Positions 25,058 to 36,679 of a stretch of 64,000 bases of DNA are shown here, in pieces. This DNA is from Terana coerulea. Its lineage: Eukaryota > Basidiomycota > Agaricomycetes > Polyporales > Phanerochaetaceae. The notes under the pieces were generated by a model. The model ran no database searches and was not told the DNA's origin. It worked only from the letters and a program-made list of their open reading frames with translations. The stretch's first letter is position 1; every line of letters begins with the position of its first letter. The position numbers were made by a program, and so were the translations under genes. The stretch spans positions 62,001 through 126,000 of the forward strand of contig JAKOGH010000864.1 in assembly GCA_024811115.1 (NCBI GenBank). Direction: 5' to 3'.

Positions 25058-25288
25058 TTATCTGCCATTAGCCGCTAGGAACTCGAGATCGGAGTGTCTG
25101 ACAAGGGTAGAGTCTGCGATGGCTGTCATACAGATGTCAGCCGCCTTTTTTCGCAGAAACACAGACGAGGGCTCACATCCTTCACCCACGTTCATTGGGA
25201 CTGCGATCACCCCTGCCGGTGCAAGGCTGAGTAGCAAGAGAGCGGCGGAAGCGATGAAAGTAAACGAAGCGGTAGCGTTGAAGCGCAT
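25058..25288 (-). CDS. Small secreted protein candidate
   Basis: A 76-residue frame whose first 30 residues form a good signal peptide: MRFNATASF, then FIASAALLLLSLAPAG, then VIAVP. The remaining 45 residues contain two Cys and no known motif. An in-frame ATG 13 codons upstream (25327) would bury the signal, so I prefer 25288. The gene could be longer if spliced; no clear donor was identified. Secreted effector, cell-wall or orphan protein cannot be told apart. Confidence 0.4.
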   Translation of the reverse strand: MRFNATASFTFIASAALLLLSLAPAGVIAVPMNVGEGCEPSSVFLRKKAADICMTAIADSTLVRHSDLEFLAANGR

Positions 25289-25695
25289 CTTGGTGGGACA
25301 AAGACTGTGGGCGGTATGTTTGTTCAAACCCTCGAATTGCAGGACCGGCCCCTATATCACTCGACGTGTCGCATGAACGGGCTATGTGGAAGGCAAGGAT
25401 GCCAGTCGTCGGCTGAGCATGGACCGAACGGACGTTCTGCCCGCTGGTTCTACGAGCAACAGAGTCAGATGAGGAAAATCTCGAGGCAAACGTACTGTTC
25501 AGGGTGCAGCTGACGCTTGATTTCTGCAAGTGTTGTCCGGCTTCTCTGGTTCTCGATAATCTCATGCATTGGGAAAGTAAAGGTCCCCGTCAATCGAATA
25601 CTAATTTGAGGTGTGCAATGTAGGACAAGGTCCGGTCATTTTTGTGACGGAATAGCCGCGTTTTATGTCGGAAAGTTGGCTCCGGTAGGTAGAAG

Positions 25696-26861
25696 CTAGA
25701 CATGCTTCTCTGGATCCTTGCAGAGGAAGTATGTGGTCACAAACTCGGAGCGGGGATTCACGTCGGGCCCCTCCACCCTGACCGAGCCAACACTGCTGAA
25801 CCCAAGATGCTCATACCACCCAACCTACAAAGTGTGGTTAGCGTTTGCACAGAGACATAGCTGGTGTTCACTGACGATTGACTGATTCGGTGTTGCGAGC
25901 GCGACTATTGCTCCGGACTCCGCGCCCTGCGAAGGCGCAGGTCGTCAGATGGAAGATTTTGCCGCATGGTATGAAACTTACGCGCCGAAGGCCAGCACGA
26001 ACAGCGAGGTTACCGTACCCTTTGCCCTGGTGGATCGGATCCGTGGCTACGACATTCGCATACCAGCCATTTAGGGTCACCTAGTAAGGAGTGGTTCATC
26101 CTCAGTAATATCACACACGTAGAAACGCTGAAACCTACATCTTTGCCATACCATTCCTCCGCCTTTTTGCTGCCAGAAGGGTACTTGATCGCGGAACATG
26201 TTTTCAACACGGTGGCTTGCGTTGGAGAAGGATTGCATTTACCACGTTCAACCACCAGTCCTTCACCGCCGGAGGTAGGCTAGCTATGAATTGGTTGTAG
26301 CCCTGTCTCTTCTGATCTTCACTGAATCGATTCGTCTATCTTTGGCCGTGAATGTACGACGCTCCCGAACGCAACACACCTTAGCATCATCTTGGTTCCT
26401 GGAGGAAACCATACCGAGGTGGACAAGATTCTATCGGAACGGCGCGATGTGACGACGTAGATCTCTCCTGCAACCCTGGCAGCTCCGAATTGCATTCGAA
26501 AGAGCTGCGGCACCAAGGAGCCGTCGCTCCCAGTCATCGCATGGACTGCGTCATCTACATGTAGCGAAAGTTCAGCACGCGTATAGTCAACGGAAATGCA
26601 AGAAGCACACCCTTCTCGAAGGCCCGGACGCAAAGCGCAACGGCCTCATCGATGAGTCGATCTGTACATGCGTGAGATTGGGTGGAGCGTAGCGCATAGA
26701 AGAGTGACTGTACCGGTAGGATTGACCACACGACGAATACGGACGTGTGATAGCGAGAATCTTGCCTCGGAAGAGAAAGGAAGGCGCTTAAGGCGCTCAG
26801 AGATGTAGACGAAGCATAACAAAGCAAGCTTTCCTATGCGAGTCGCCAGAACGAAGCACAT
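25696..26861 (-). CDS. GNAT-family N-acetyltransferase
   Basis: Acetyl-CoA-dependent acyltransferase of the GNAT fold (PF00583 type); substrate unknown. Reading down the minus strand: VRIRRVVNPT, an intron, DRLIDEAVALCVRAFEKG, then VAGEIYVVTSRRSDRILSTSVWF, an EDQKRQGYNQFI...LPPAVKDWW exon, KKAEEWYGKD, and after a GT-AG intron VTLNGWYANVVATDPIHQGKGYG, where QGKGYG is the acetyl-CoA loop. The next exons give AIVALATPNQS and WYEHLGFSSVGSV, the classic C-terminal YExLGF strand, ending FLCKDPEKHV at 25696. The exon carrying KTCSAIKYPSG joins less surely. The start at 26861 is uncertain, because the leader is unusually hydrophobic. It is close to the small secreted protein frame but not obviously linked. 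Confidence 0.75.
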
Positions 26862-27609
26862 AGCAACTTGTTGGGCTTGGAGACTCGTACTGGCCTAATG
26901 GTTCGAAAGACCGACTTGGGGGTTGAGCGATTTGTTGCCCAGCGGACTGCCAGCGCTGATTGCGAACTAGAGACTCCCGAAGCATGCTGGAAGTTTGACT
27001 TCCATCACGTCTGGAAAGACTCTGTAAGCAGCCTCACTTATTCGTGCGAAGGCATGCACATACGGAGCTGAACGTAACGCGCTTCAGTGCCCGTGTGATG
27101 ACGCCACTGCACTGACGCTGCAAAAGGGAACTGACCGGAACAGCGAGAAGGGCTAGTCATAGTTTAAAACTTCTGCGCGCCGGCGAGGGGCGAGCTTAAC
27201 CGTATGTTCGCTGCGCTGTACTATATTTCCGCCGATGACACGTACGGATCACAAAGCCACCAGAAAGCCGAGAAGTCAAGATGCTAGGCTGCTCTCACTG
27301 TCAAAATTATTTAGCATATACGAAATGGAGTGAACAATAGCACCTACCTGTCCGACCCACCCAAAAGGATTGTGCCGCGTGTTCTATCAATGAACGCAGG
27401 GTTGCGACTTCCATGCGGGACACCCCGTCATGGTGGAGCGTTGTCAATTTGCGTGGGGAGTTTACAAGCTAGGATGCCATGACGCCGTATTGGAATGCAG
27501 AGGGGATACAATTCCCAGTAGCTCTGTTTGGGTACGGCAATTTCCCTTTGGAGGCCGACCTGCTTGCATGTTGTATTTCTCGATCAGTAAATACATGTAC
27601 GATGTACGG
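26862..27609. other. Intergenic, nothing recognised
   Basis: No supported feature between the acetyltransferase and DUF6533 copy C. Confidence 0.55.
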
Positions 27610-29380
27610 TCATGCATCTCTGCTGATCTGCACAACGAGAACGTATTGAGTACGCAATAGTAAAGCTGTTTTGCAGCATTGTAGAGTACTTACTTCAACT
27701 GCTAAATCTCGACAAGCATTGGAAGAGACTGCGGTCAGCCCCGACTCTACCTGGAATCGTTCAACACTCCTCTTTGCGTTGTCGGCGACGTCGTGTTCAT
27801 TATTGCACCTCATCTGCTCGCCTTGATAGAGTTCCAGCGGCTCGCCGATGTTCCCAAGAGTACTGGATGCCGCTCGGAATTGCACAGACGAAAAGTGAGA
27901 GAGCGTGTCCGTGTCTTGCTTGTTGTCAGTGACGTGAGTTTGACGGAGATTGATCATGAAGCGGCCAATGAGAATTGCGGGCTGAAAACCAGTGAGTCGG
28001 TCTTTCTGCTGATGCGTAGTCTCGGACGTACTGCTAATACCATGAGCTGGTCTGTAAGGTCCCCTGCCTGGTGTAGATAATGAGTGGATGGGTAGAAATA
28101 TGCAGGCTGGTTGGCTCACCGTGCCTTGGTCATCAAACTTGATCATTTGCGCGAGGTTGATCCCAAGCAGCGCTCTGTACGTCGTAGGTGCGTGCCATCA
28201 GAGATAACCCATGCGCAACTATTCCCAATGAGACCTTACAAGAAGCAGTAGGTTCCTAGACGACAGTGTTACCAATCGAAGATATAGTTTACTGAGAAAT
28301 AGCAGCGGCTTACCATCACGGACGAGACATGTTGCGACGGATTCTGGCATATTCAGCCTTCTCATCTGGCGCCAGTGCCGCAAGGTTTTCGCCCAGGTGA
28401 GCACCAAAACGAGCAAATCCGCAGCTACCAATGACCCTCGAGCGAGGAACAGCACTTCACTGTGGGTAAGCTTAGGTTATGAGGTAGAAATAACGGCCAC
28501 GTCTTCTTACACCTAGGTGCTAACGTGAGCTACTACAATGAAAGCAACTGGTACTCTGATTCACGTACGCGATATTTAATTCCCTTTTGACGTCGAGTAC
28601 TCCGAAGCATGTGTTGAAGGGGGAGCCTAAGTAGGTCCAGCTTTCTTGCGAAAAGGCGAACTAACATCCATAGTGAGTCAAGGGCATATGCACAATACAC
28701 TGAAAGACGTGCAATATTTATAGCAACGGGCACGAGACCCAAACACAAAGTAATGGTGAAGATGGCCCAAGCGTATTTTGATAACTTCCACAAAGCAAAA
28801 ACTCGCAATGCGGAGAACACTGCGTGTAACGAGCATGAGGAGAGGGCAAGATCGGTAAAGAATAGAATTGCTCACAGGCAGCTTGAATGAACGCTATATA
28901 CGTGAGTATGGTTACGGCCGTTTGACCTGCTTTGCAGCTACATTTATTGAAGTATCAGTTATGATATGCTTCTAACAAGCGCACATATACGAACTGCTGA
29001 GTCGGATCGTCAGCACCAAGCTCCACTTAATAAGACAGATATACGCACTTTAGGTCCAGCCGTGATCAAGGCGATGACTTGAAGAGCAACCATGTTCCAT
29101 CGTGTGGTGACCAGAAGTACTGAGGTGGCGGTGAGCATCCTCCTCCAAACAACGCGGGCCTCTTGGCTCAGGGTGATCGCCCATTCGTAAATGATGAGAG
29201 CTGTCACTTGCGCTCAGATAGGAGCAGGAGTGATTTATGAATGCATGCGAACCGCTCAAGGCCATCTGAACGTAGGTCTCCTGAACACTAACAAAACGAT
29301 CAGGGTCAGCACAAGCTATATAGCCGGGATAAAACCACATACAACTTGGAATACGCTTCCACCAAGTTCGGCTGCAACAT
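27610..29380 (-). CDS. DUF6533 seven-helix membrane protein, copy C
   Basis: Exons: 29380-29343, 29287-29253, 29200-29049, 28996-28995, 28937-28876, 28819-28713, 28660-28569, 28512-28511, 28454-28314, 28255-28240, 28174-28120, 28067-28032, 27981-27610. The 1110-nt sum is open (369 residues if the last exon is not spliced again). The hallmark is IYEWAITLSQEARVVWRRM; TM4 begins FSALRVFALWKLSKYAW; exon 9 encodes LFLARGSLVAADLLVLVLTW. Both 2-nt microexons (CA, GT) and the 16-nt microexon are present. The donor after exon 6 reads GCACGT instead of GT, a GC-AG intron. The tail, starting IGRFMINLRQ, keeps SSTLGNIGEPLE. A GTAAGT near 27690 could mark another intron, so the last 25 residues are unsure. 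Function unknown. Confidence 0.83.
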
Positions 29381-31023
29381 TGCGAAAAAAGGGGAATACT
29401 GCTACTTGACGGAGCGAAAGCTCGAGTGTACTTATACGTCGCATCTGCGAGTGGTCTCAGTACGTCGCCAACATTTTTCATCGGCGTGTCTAACATACCT
29501 ATCGGTAACACAGATCCTCCTTGACCGAGGCAGCCGGTCAAGCTTACTGCGTAAGGCCTTCCTGTGTGCGACAAAATGATGTTTAAACTCGCGATAAGCA
29601 GGATATGAAAATGCGGACGCACTTAGCCCGTTGATACGTGGCTTCGCATGACCTGCATCACGATCATCCACGCACAGAAGTGATACAGGCCCTGCTCCGC
29701 GAGAAAATGTGGGGCCACTGAGTAACAGTGAATGAATGGCACGATTCATGAAGCTGCAACATACCTGCTAATTCTTCAAGTGGGTGGAGGTCCAACCGAT
29801 CGATGCGCGTGCGGCGGCAGTAGCAGATTGAGCGAAGCATGTATAAAGGCGTGGCTTTGCAGCGAACGAAATGTCATCCGGGAAGCATGATGCATCAGCA
29901 ACGAACATTTGGGCCCGATAACACCCTCTTGCGGCTCGATTGCCTGGCAGTATGCTCTCTTTCACGAGGCGCGTCAACACGGACGCGAAAACCCTTCGAC
30001 CCATCTGTAGTGTATAAATGAGAGAGATTATATAGCAGCCTGGCCGAAAGGCTTACCATGTTTTTTGGCTCAGTGTAGTACAGCAACCCAGGAGTCCCTT
30101 TCGGTAAAAGTCCAGCCACTAGTAGACGTACATCGTGACTGACACTTGGCTATCGCGGGCGTGCGATGTTGGTGCGATGTTTCAGATCGCGTTGTGACGA
30201 TTCCAAGCCGACAGTGATTTCATTGGAGCTATTTGTGTTTTTCATCAGCTATTAAGCACAGTTCAGCAAATTAGATAGAGCGTACCTGCACTACGCGGCA
30301 AGAGAGCCCGTACTCCAGAGTAAGTGCAAGGTGACAGCAGAGCGAGGCGCTGCTGCCTACGGTCTTGAAGGTGGTGTCATTTCTGCTTTATCAATAAATG
30401 AGCTTTGTTTCATTGGGAAGTCGACATATGTTCACTGGTTGTTGAGAATTGGGGATACTTAGGACACGGCATGTAGCAGAAAGCAACCAGTACACGCTTG
30501 ATTTCAAGTTAATCTTTGCTTACATAAGACGCTTTGGTGCCAAATCCGGAAAAGGCAGTTAAGTATGTTGGTGAGACCAGCTTAAATTGCGGCCTGCCAC
30601 TGACGCCCTCCGGCGGCTGTGAAACAGAGGAAAGGGATCGGAAAGAGTCGCACTCTAGGATTTGATCGGCTGAAGGCTTGATTCTTGAAGCTCGTGCATG
30701 ACGGCACGTGCGCACTCGCCCAAGGCGGCAGTGATGGGACGCAGGCGCATCACCGATTATTGATGCGCCGCAATTCGGGATCGGCGTCTGAAGCTCGGTT
30801 TGCTCTGCACTCCCGTCCACCACCTCCATTTGCCTCACTGCCTTCATCGCTTCCTCAACTTGTAGTGTTCTGTCTTAGAGGCCACGCTGGTCTGGGATTG
30901 CAACCGCACGATTTCAGATCTTACACCCTCTACGATAGCAAGTCTCGTCTCCTGTGACGGTAAGGCGTATGAATTTCAGGCGTTTGCAGCCTGTTGAAAA
31001 CCAACACACGATGTAGGGAAACC
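29381..31023. other. Intergenic, nothing recognised
   Basis: About 1.6 kb. The minus frame near 30119-30040 reads LPKGTPGLLYYTEPKNM, which looks protein-like but cannot be extended or named. Nothing else seen. Confidence 0.45.
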
Positions 31024-32805
31024 ATGCAACCTTTGCAGGAAAACCTGTCGTCTCTAACGACAGCAGAAACCGATGCCGCTATAGTCGCTCGACTTGAGGA
31101 GATATCAAAGCTTGAGACTGAGGTGTGCATCCTGCGCGAACACAAGAACGCTTTACTGCCCATCGGTTGTTTTCCGGTCGAACTACTCGTCAAGATATTT
31201 CTACAATACATCCGCGACTACCGCGATCAATGCGGCCGGTTCTGCTCGCCGCACGAATGGGTCCGGCACTTCACCCCCGTTTGTAGACGGTGGCACCGAG
31301 TTGTTCATGGTTCCCCAGTACTGTGGAGCGACTTTGCGTTTGGATCCTACGAATGTGCCGAAACCATGTTGGGTCACTCTTCACAAGCGCCCCTTAAAAT
31401 TGCAGCGAGAGTTATTGGGGGAAGGCAGCGGAACGGACATATAGGCTCTTGTTTCGGCACCTGTATCATACCAAGACGTTGAGGCTGAAGGCATGGACCC
31501 TCGGTCCCGACGCTTTTACATGCTCACCAGCCTCGGACGCACCGATCCTAAGCATCCTACATATTGAATCATTATCTCCGCAAAATCTCTTCCCTATCCT
31601 CCCCGAGGCCCCACTGCCGCATCTGAAAGAGGTCAGCCTTACCAGATCTACATATGACTTGGCCTCCAGCCTCACCCGTCCCACCATCACGAGTCTTCGC
31701 CTGTGTCGATTAGTTCCTCCACAGAACCCTTCCAGGTTAACTGAGCTGCTGTCTAGCCTCCCGCTACTTCAATCTCTTCATTTGTCGGAGGCCCTCACTG
31801 TCACCAATTTCCCAACGAGGTCAAACCTGCAGCTCATCAAACCATTTTACCTGTCTTTCTTGCGCAAGCTGCGTGTTGAAAACATGATCGATGACGGCGC
31901 TGCCTGTGCTCTTCTCCTTCATAACATATCATTTCCCGCCGACGTCGTTGTTTCCCTTACCTGCGGTCGAAAAGGCTCTGTCCTCCACCATGAAGCTGTG
32001 ATGGCCGTACTAGCCACCCGTCTCAGAAACGAAGAAATGGCTACCCTTTCATTCCACACCCTAGAGTCTGCAGTAATCAGTCACGGGTGCGACTCGCCGC
32101 AACTCTCGTCGTTCCGCGTCTGGACCTCCGAACAATCGCCCAGGGATGGAATCAGAGCACCTCAAGTGACAGTCTCATTGACAGCTGCTCATCGCACCCC
32201 GGCCTGAGAATGAATTTGGAAGACTAGTGGCCACCTATCTGCCGATACGCGAGCTGCGTAAGCTCGAGGTTCATGGCATGGGGGACAATGTCGCTTTCTG
32301 GCGCGATCTCGCCGTTATGTCCAGCCTCAAGGAGCTAGCGGTCTCTAGTACCGAATCATTTTGCGCGTTAATGGAAGCATTCAGCGCACCCCTTCCTGCA
32401 ACAACCCCAGACACACCCTCGTGCTTGTTTCCAAATTTGGTCAATCTGGGAGTATCAAACTTGGTGTGGAACCTGGCACCTCTGGCAGACGACGCCAGAT
32501 CGAAGTATAAGGCTATTGGCGAATGGTTACCGGAAGTGTTCCGCGCGCGCAGGGAGCTCACAGGACATCCGCTCGCACAACTCACCGCTGCCTGTTGCTA
32601 CAATTGGCATGATCGTGGCGCTCTCTTCGATACTCTGACGGAGGTGGGGTTGGTAGAGAACGTGGATTTTGATGACTGTGAAGAATGCGATGACCAGTGC
32701 TCCCAATGCGACCCATGTGAGCGCGATGGGCACGAATACGAGCCGGCTGACGAGCAATTCTGCGTCAATTGTGGGATCAGTTCTCACAGCGATCCGAATC
32801 ATTGA
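31024..32805 (+). CDS. F-box protein with LRR-like middle and Cys-rich tail
   Basis: Probable substrate adaptor of an SCF ubiquitin ligase. The N-terminus is a short coiled coil (ARLEEISKLETEVCILREHK) followed directly by the F-box: LPIGCFPVELLVKIF ... VCRRWHRVVHGSPVLWSDF. The middle part has leucine-rich periodicity (LHIESLSP..., LRLCRLVPP, LQSLHLSEAL). The end is acidic with paired cysteines (CEECDDQCSQC, CVNC), which might bind zinc. The gene appears intronless, but the frame slips twice: at the five-base G run 31417-31421, where one more G restores reading into AERTYRLLFRHLYHTKTLRL, and near 32193-32202, where one base is in excess before APRPENEFGRLVATYL. Sequence on both sides stays coding-like for hundreds of bases, so consensus error is at least as likely as decay. 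The start is the ATG at 31024. Confidence 0.7.
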
Positions 32806-33170
32806 CATTCAGACGAGGGTTTCTGCAATTTGAGATCTGTCTAGGGAGCATATGTAGAGGATTTTACTGTAGCAGTGGTATCGTGTCCAATGTCACCGTT
32901 GCCAACCAATGAGCGGACATCAGATATACACAAGGCTTGAGCCAGCCGCTGCAGCATGGAATATACGTGGTGGACATTACCGTTGGCGACGCTCCCGTCA
33001 GCACGTTCTCCTCTCCTTCTACTACCAGCTACTACCGCGCAGGCCGGTAACGAGTCGATCTCCGACGAGACCGGAGTAATAAATGGTGTCACGCCAAATT
33101 CGCAGAAATCAGTTTGACATTACACAACGAATACATTATTATAAGGTAATTTGACCCGCACGGAGTATGG

Positions 33171-34037
33171 CTACTGCTTGATGATGAGCTTCGGGCTGAC
33201 CCATGTGTCGTAGTCAGACAAGACGTTCGGGTTCCCGGTGACCCGCAGGGCACGCAGCAAGACTTTATAGTCGCCATTCGCAATGCTCGTGCCGTTCGCC
33301 AAGGTGCCGTCCACAGCGTATGTGCTCCAGCCGTTGTTAGTCTCGGTCTAATTTTCCCGTCAGCGTATGTTCAGTAAATCTGGGGGTGGAGAACTTACGG
33401 AGGCGTCGGAGTTGCGCGCGGCGTAGTCGAACTCGGCGAGCGCGCCGAGGTCTTCACGCCGGCCAAGGAGTTGGCGTTCGAGCCGAAGAGCCAGGAGAGC
33501 AGGTTACGCTTGCGCCCGGACAGCTTGAGATCCTTCGGCACAAGGTCGAGGCGGACGAGGGGCGAGCCGAAGTCCAGTCTACACACAAACAGACAAACAC
33601 GCGCGGTCGGCGCCCGCCAGGGTGTACGTCGCGACGCCCTGCTGCGGGTCCTGCGTGCTGTCCCAGATCGCGGGCAGCACGTACCCGAAGAACGCATCCG
33701 ACGTGTCGAGCACGGCCGTGTCCTTCAGGTTGCCGACCGCGCCGAGGTACGCGACGCGCTGCGTCTCCGCCGCGGACGCGATGGCGAGGAAGCCGGAGTA
33801 GACAGGCAGCGTGGTGCTGTTGAGCTTCGGGGAGATGAAGGTCGCGACGATGGTCGCAGACCCGGCCGCGCGGACGGTGACCTGGGACGCGACGAAGATC
33901 GCGGTTGCGGACTGCGCGGTGTCGTCCAGCGGGTTGTCCCACGCATACCCCGAGCTCTCCACGGTGGCGTCAGGGGTGTCGCGGCATGCAACGGTCGTGG
34001 CCGCATGACGAATCAATCGTGGCGACAGTGTGAGCAA
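33171..34037 (-). pseudogene. Orphan C-terminus of a subtilisin-like protease
   Basis: Matches the fibronectin-like C-terminal region of large secreted S8A subtilases: the stretch SATIVATFISPKL...LPVYSGFLAI, VAYLGAVGNLKDTAVLD, FFGYVLPAIWDS, ATYTLAGAD, then GSPLVRLDLVP, and the last exon NNGWSTYAVDGTLANG, GDYKVLLRALRVTGNP, DYDTWVSPKLII. No catalytic domain (Asp, His or Ser motifs) is found upstream. The frame breaks at about 33591, where no proper intron fits, and again near 33450, where one base is missing before GALAEFDYAARNSDAS. It is therefore a truncated, broken relic. The GC-rich codons differ from the AT-richer surroundings. Confidence 0.75.
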
Positions 34038-34195
34038 GAATATGCGAAAGCTTGTGCGTGACCGCTTTAGAGTCGGTGTTCTTGACAGTGAGATGTTGGC
34101 TGCAACGCACCTGAATCAGCTTCCGCCAGTCGCGACAAGCAGACAACGGCGGCGTACATGCACTCGAAATGAGGAGTATATTTCAAAAGCGAGGG

Positions 34196-34245
34196 ACGTC
34201 GTTGCTCGCCGTCCGCCGCAAGGGTATACGTTGCAATGCCAACGA
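34196..34245 (-). repeat. Second, diverged subtilase scrap
   Basis: The minus strand reads QPVVGIATYTLAADG, which parallels DPQQGVATYTLAGAD in the relic at about 33620. DNA identity is visibly lower than protein identity, as expected of an older copy. It indicates that a second subtilase copy once lay upstream. Confidence 0.5.
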
Positions 34246-34764
34246 CAGGCTGACGTGTTGCGGCACAACGCCTGCACACTGGCAGCGCCATCTCCGCCCG
34301 TCGTCAGCCTACAGTATACAATATTGCGCTCAAGACAAAAAAGGGTGCTATCAAGTTCAGCGTGTCGAATTGGGAATAGGTTGGTACTGGTGTGTTGGTT
34401 GCAACTTCAAGAAAGCGAAGGACAGTCACGCAGCCAGGCGCTTTGTCGACTGCTTATGTAAGGCAATGTGGCGCTGCCACTAAGAAAGGCAAGTCTGCTG
34501 GTTCAAGCTGACTACTTAAACCTGGTACCAGTGAGTAGCCAGTGGCAACCGAACACAGGCAAATCAGGTATTCATATACCTTTCAGTACATTCGGTAGCA
34601 TGAATAGATAACATGTAAAGATAAGAGTCTGCTACACAGGGGGTATAGAGAGAGTTGTTGCACCACAGCGTGTGAAGCGTCCGAGGGTATCGAGCAGAAA
34701 AGAAAACCGAAGCACACCTCAACATCCAATGACATACAAATCATTGTCCACCCTTCTACTTCCC
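34246..34764. other. Intergenic, nothing recognised
   Basis: No coding or structural signal supported. Confidence 0.5.
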
Positions 34765-36679
34765 TTACTCCTTCCCCTCCTGCTTGTCCTCCTCAGGCGC
34801 CTTGTTCTCCTCCTCCTTCGCGCGCGGGTCTTGATCATCATTCTCCCTTGCACGCTGCGCGTCCTCCTCGACGACCGCACGCATATCGCCCGAGCGCACG
34901 CCGCTCAGCGAGCTCCCACTGGAACTACTGCTGCTCGAGCTGCCCGAGCTCATGCTGCGCACCTGCGTGAGCCGCACCTTCTCGCCGTCGCCCTGGCTCT
35001 CTGCCGCCTTCGCCTTCTTCCGCGCCTCCTTCCACTTCTTGAGCCGGTCGTCGAAGCCCTGGATCGTCGTGACGCGGCCGAGGGCTCCCAGGTTGCGCGG
35101 CGAGGCGAGGTAGGAGTGCAGGGTGGGTAGGAGATCCGCGCGCGGGCGGTAGGTGCCCGAGTCGTTGTCGATGACAAGAGCTCGTAGAAGGACGGGTCCG
35201 ACGGCGGGTTCTCTTCGTCGAAATGGTCATCCTCCTCGTTGGTCTCCGTTACTTGGCCGTCGTCGCCGTCCTCGTTCGAGCGCCCGTGCTCAGGCTGGTC
35301 GTCCGCATTGTCTCGACGGTGGCGACGGACAGGCCGCACAAAGAATTCACCGCTGTAGGCGATTTCGACGGTCACGTCCGAGTGCATGGTGTGCTTGCTC
35401 AGAAATTCGATGGCAAGCTGGTCGCCAGTTTCCTACGTGAGGGCGCGTATAGTCAGTTTGGAGCATACAGGGACTTGAACTAGCTTGGTACGTACCGTGA
35501 AACGCCATTCGCCGTCGAGCATGATCACGTACGTGAACATGCGTCCGTGCGTGCCGTGCGAGGTCATGCGCAAGAACTGTTTCGCCATCGCGACGGAGTC
35601 GCTATCGAGTTCCTTGCCTTTGTCAGCGTCCTTCCCATGACTGTCCCCATTCTCCGCGCCGTTCCGAGGCTCGTCGTGTGCACCATCCTGGTCTTCCTGC
35701 TTCGCCTTCTCCTGAGCCCGCGCCTTCTCTTCGCCTCTTGGCGCCTCGTCCTTGTCTCCGATGACGCCCCACACGACGTTCTTGTCCCACTTGTATATGG
35801 ATATGTGCTGCTTGTGCAAGGCGTGGTGCAGCAGCATGCCACGGATGCCGCTTCGTCGGAACATCGCCTTGACGAAGGGGGCGAAGCCGACGTAGCGATG
35901 GCGAAGGGTGGAGGGAACGGGACCGGCGAGTTGGATACGGTTGGCGACGAAGGCTGTTGGCTGGACCTTGGAGGAGCCGCCGCCGCGGTCGGTGGTGTGG
36001 CGGTCGCCGCTGTCGGGCGAGTTCGTCGAGCCGAGGAACTTGCCGAGGAGTGGAGAGAAGTGTCGGACATATCTCCCTACACGGGCGCGCACCAGTTAGC
36101 GGGTAAAATGCGAGAGATACGAATTGATGCGCACTCGGTCCGACGGTATACAGCCTCCTGTCCTCCTGGTTCTCCGCTTTGCCCAGCACCTCCGTCTTGA
36201 CCCACAGACGCACTCGGTGGCCCAACCCCACCCTTGGTGACCGCGTTCGCGGTGCAGGTAAAGATCTTGCTGTGGATGCTGCCCTTGCGCTTGTGGACCT
36301 TGTATTCCCTATCTCCGCTCTTCCAGTCGTCGGCCAGCTTGCCCTCGCCCGGATTCGGCATGCGGAAGACCGCCTTACCGAGATCGTCGTCGTAGTTTCC
36401 TGGGTCTTCATCTCTGAGCTTGACCGAGAGCAGGAAGCCGGACGCCGGGATCCCGGAGACGACCCAGTCGGCATTGAATTTCGGGTCTAGCGTTTGCCGG
36501 CAGGTATGAGAGCGGTAGCTGAGGACCGCTGGTCCGCCTTCCTGGTGTTCTGAGGTCTCAGTTGAGAGTGTCGCTTCAAGATATGGGTCGCAGGAAAGAT
36601 CGTGGAAGTCTGCGACGGGGACGTTGTTCACCTTAATGAAGGTGATCTTGCAAGTGTAGAGTGTTCCGTTAGAGGCCAT
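34765..36679 (-). CDS. C2-domain protein conserved in basidiomycetes
   Basis: The N-terminus (ATG at 36679) is a C2-like beta-sandwich: LYTCKITFIKVNNVPVADFH, LSCDPYLEATL, TLDPKFNADWVVSGIP, LSVKLRDEDPGNYDDDLGKA. C2 domains bind membranes or phospholipids, often with calcium; the Asp pattern is partly kept. The second part carries PFVKAMFRRSGIRGMLLHHA, ISIYKWDKNVVWGVIGD, FTYVIMLDGEWRFT, then an intron and QLAIEFLSKHTMHSDVTVEI, AYSGEFFVRP, and a conserved DNDSGTYRPRADLLPTLHSYL block. The C-terminus is charged, with a Ser run and Lys/Glu repeats. Introns are inferred at about 36130-36070 and 35510-35450. Slips occur at a four-base G run (36226-36229, one base in excess) and near 35171-35183 (CTCT). 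Cellular role not known to me. Confidence 0.72.

Noticed and set aside
33454..34061. Long GC-rich frames on the plus strand
   Set aside because: They are antisense shadows of the subtilase relic, which explains the strand bias and the Arg-rich translation.
35547..36200. 217-residue plus-strand frame
   Set aside because: Antisense shadow of the C2-domain gene.
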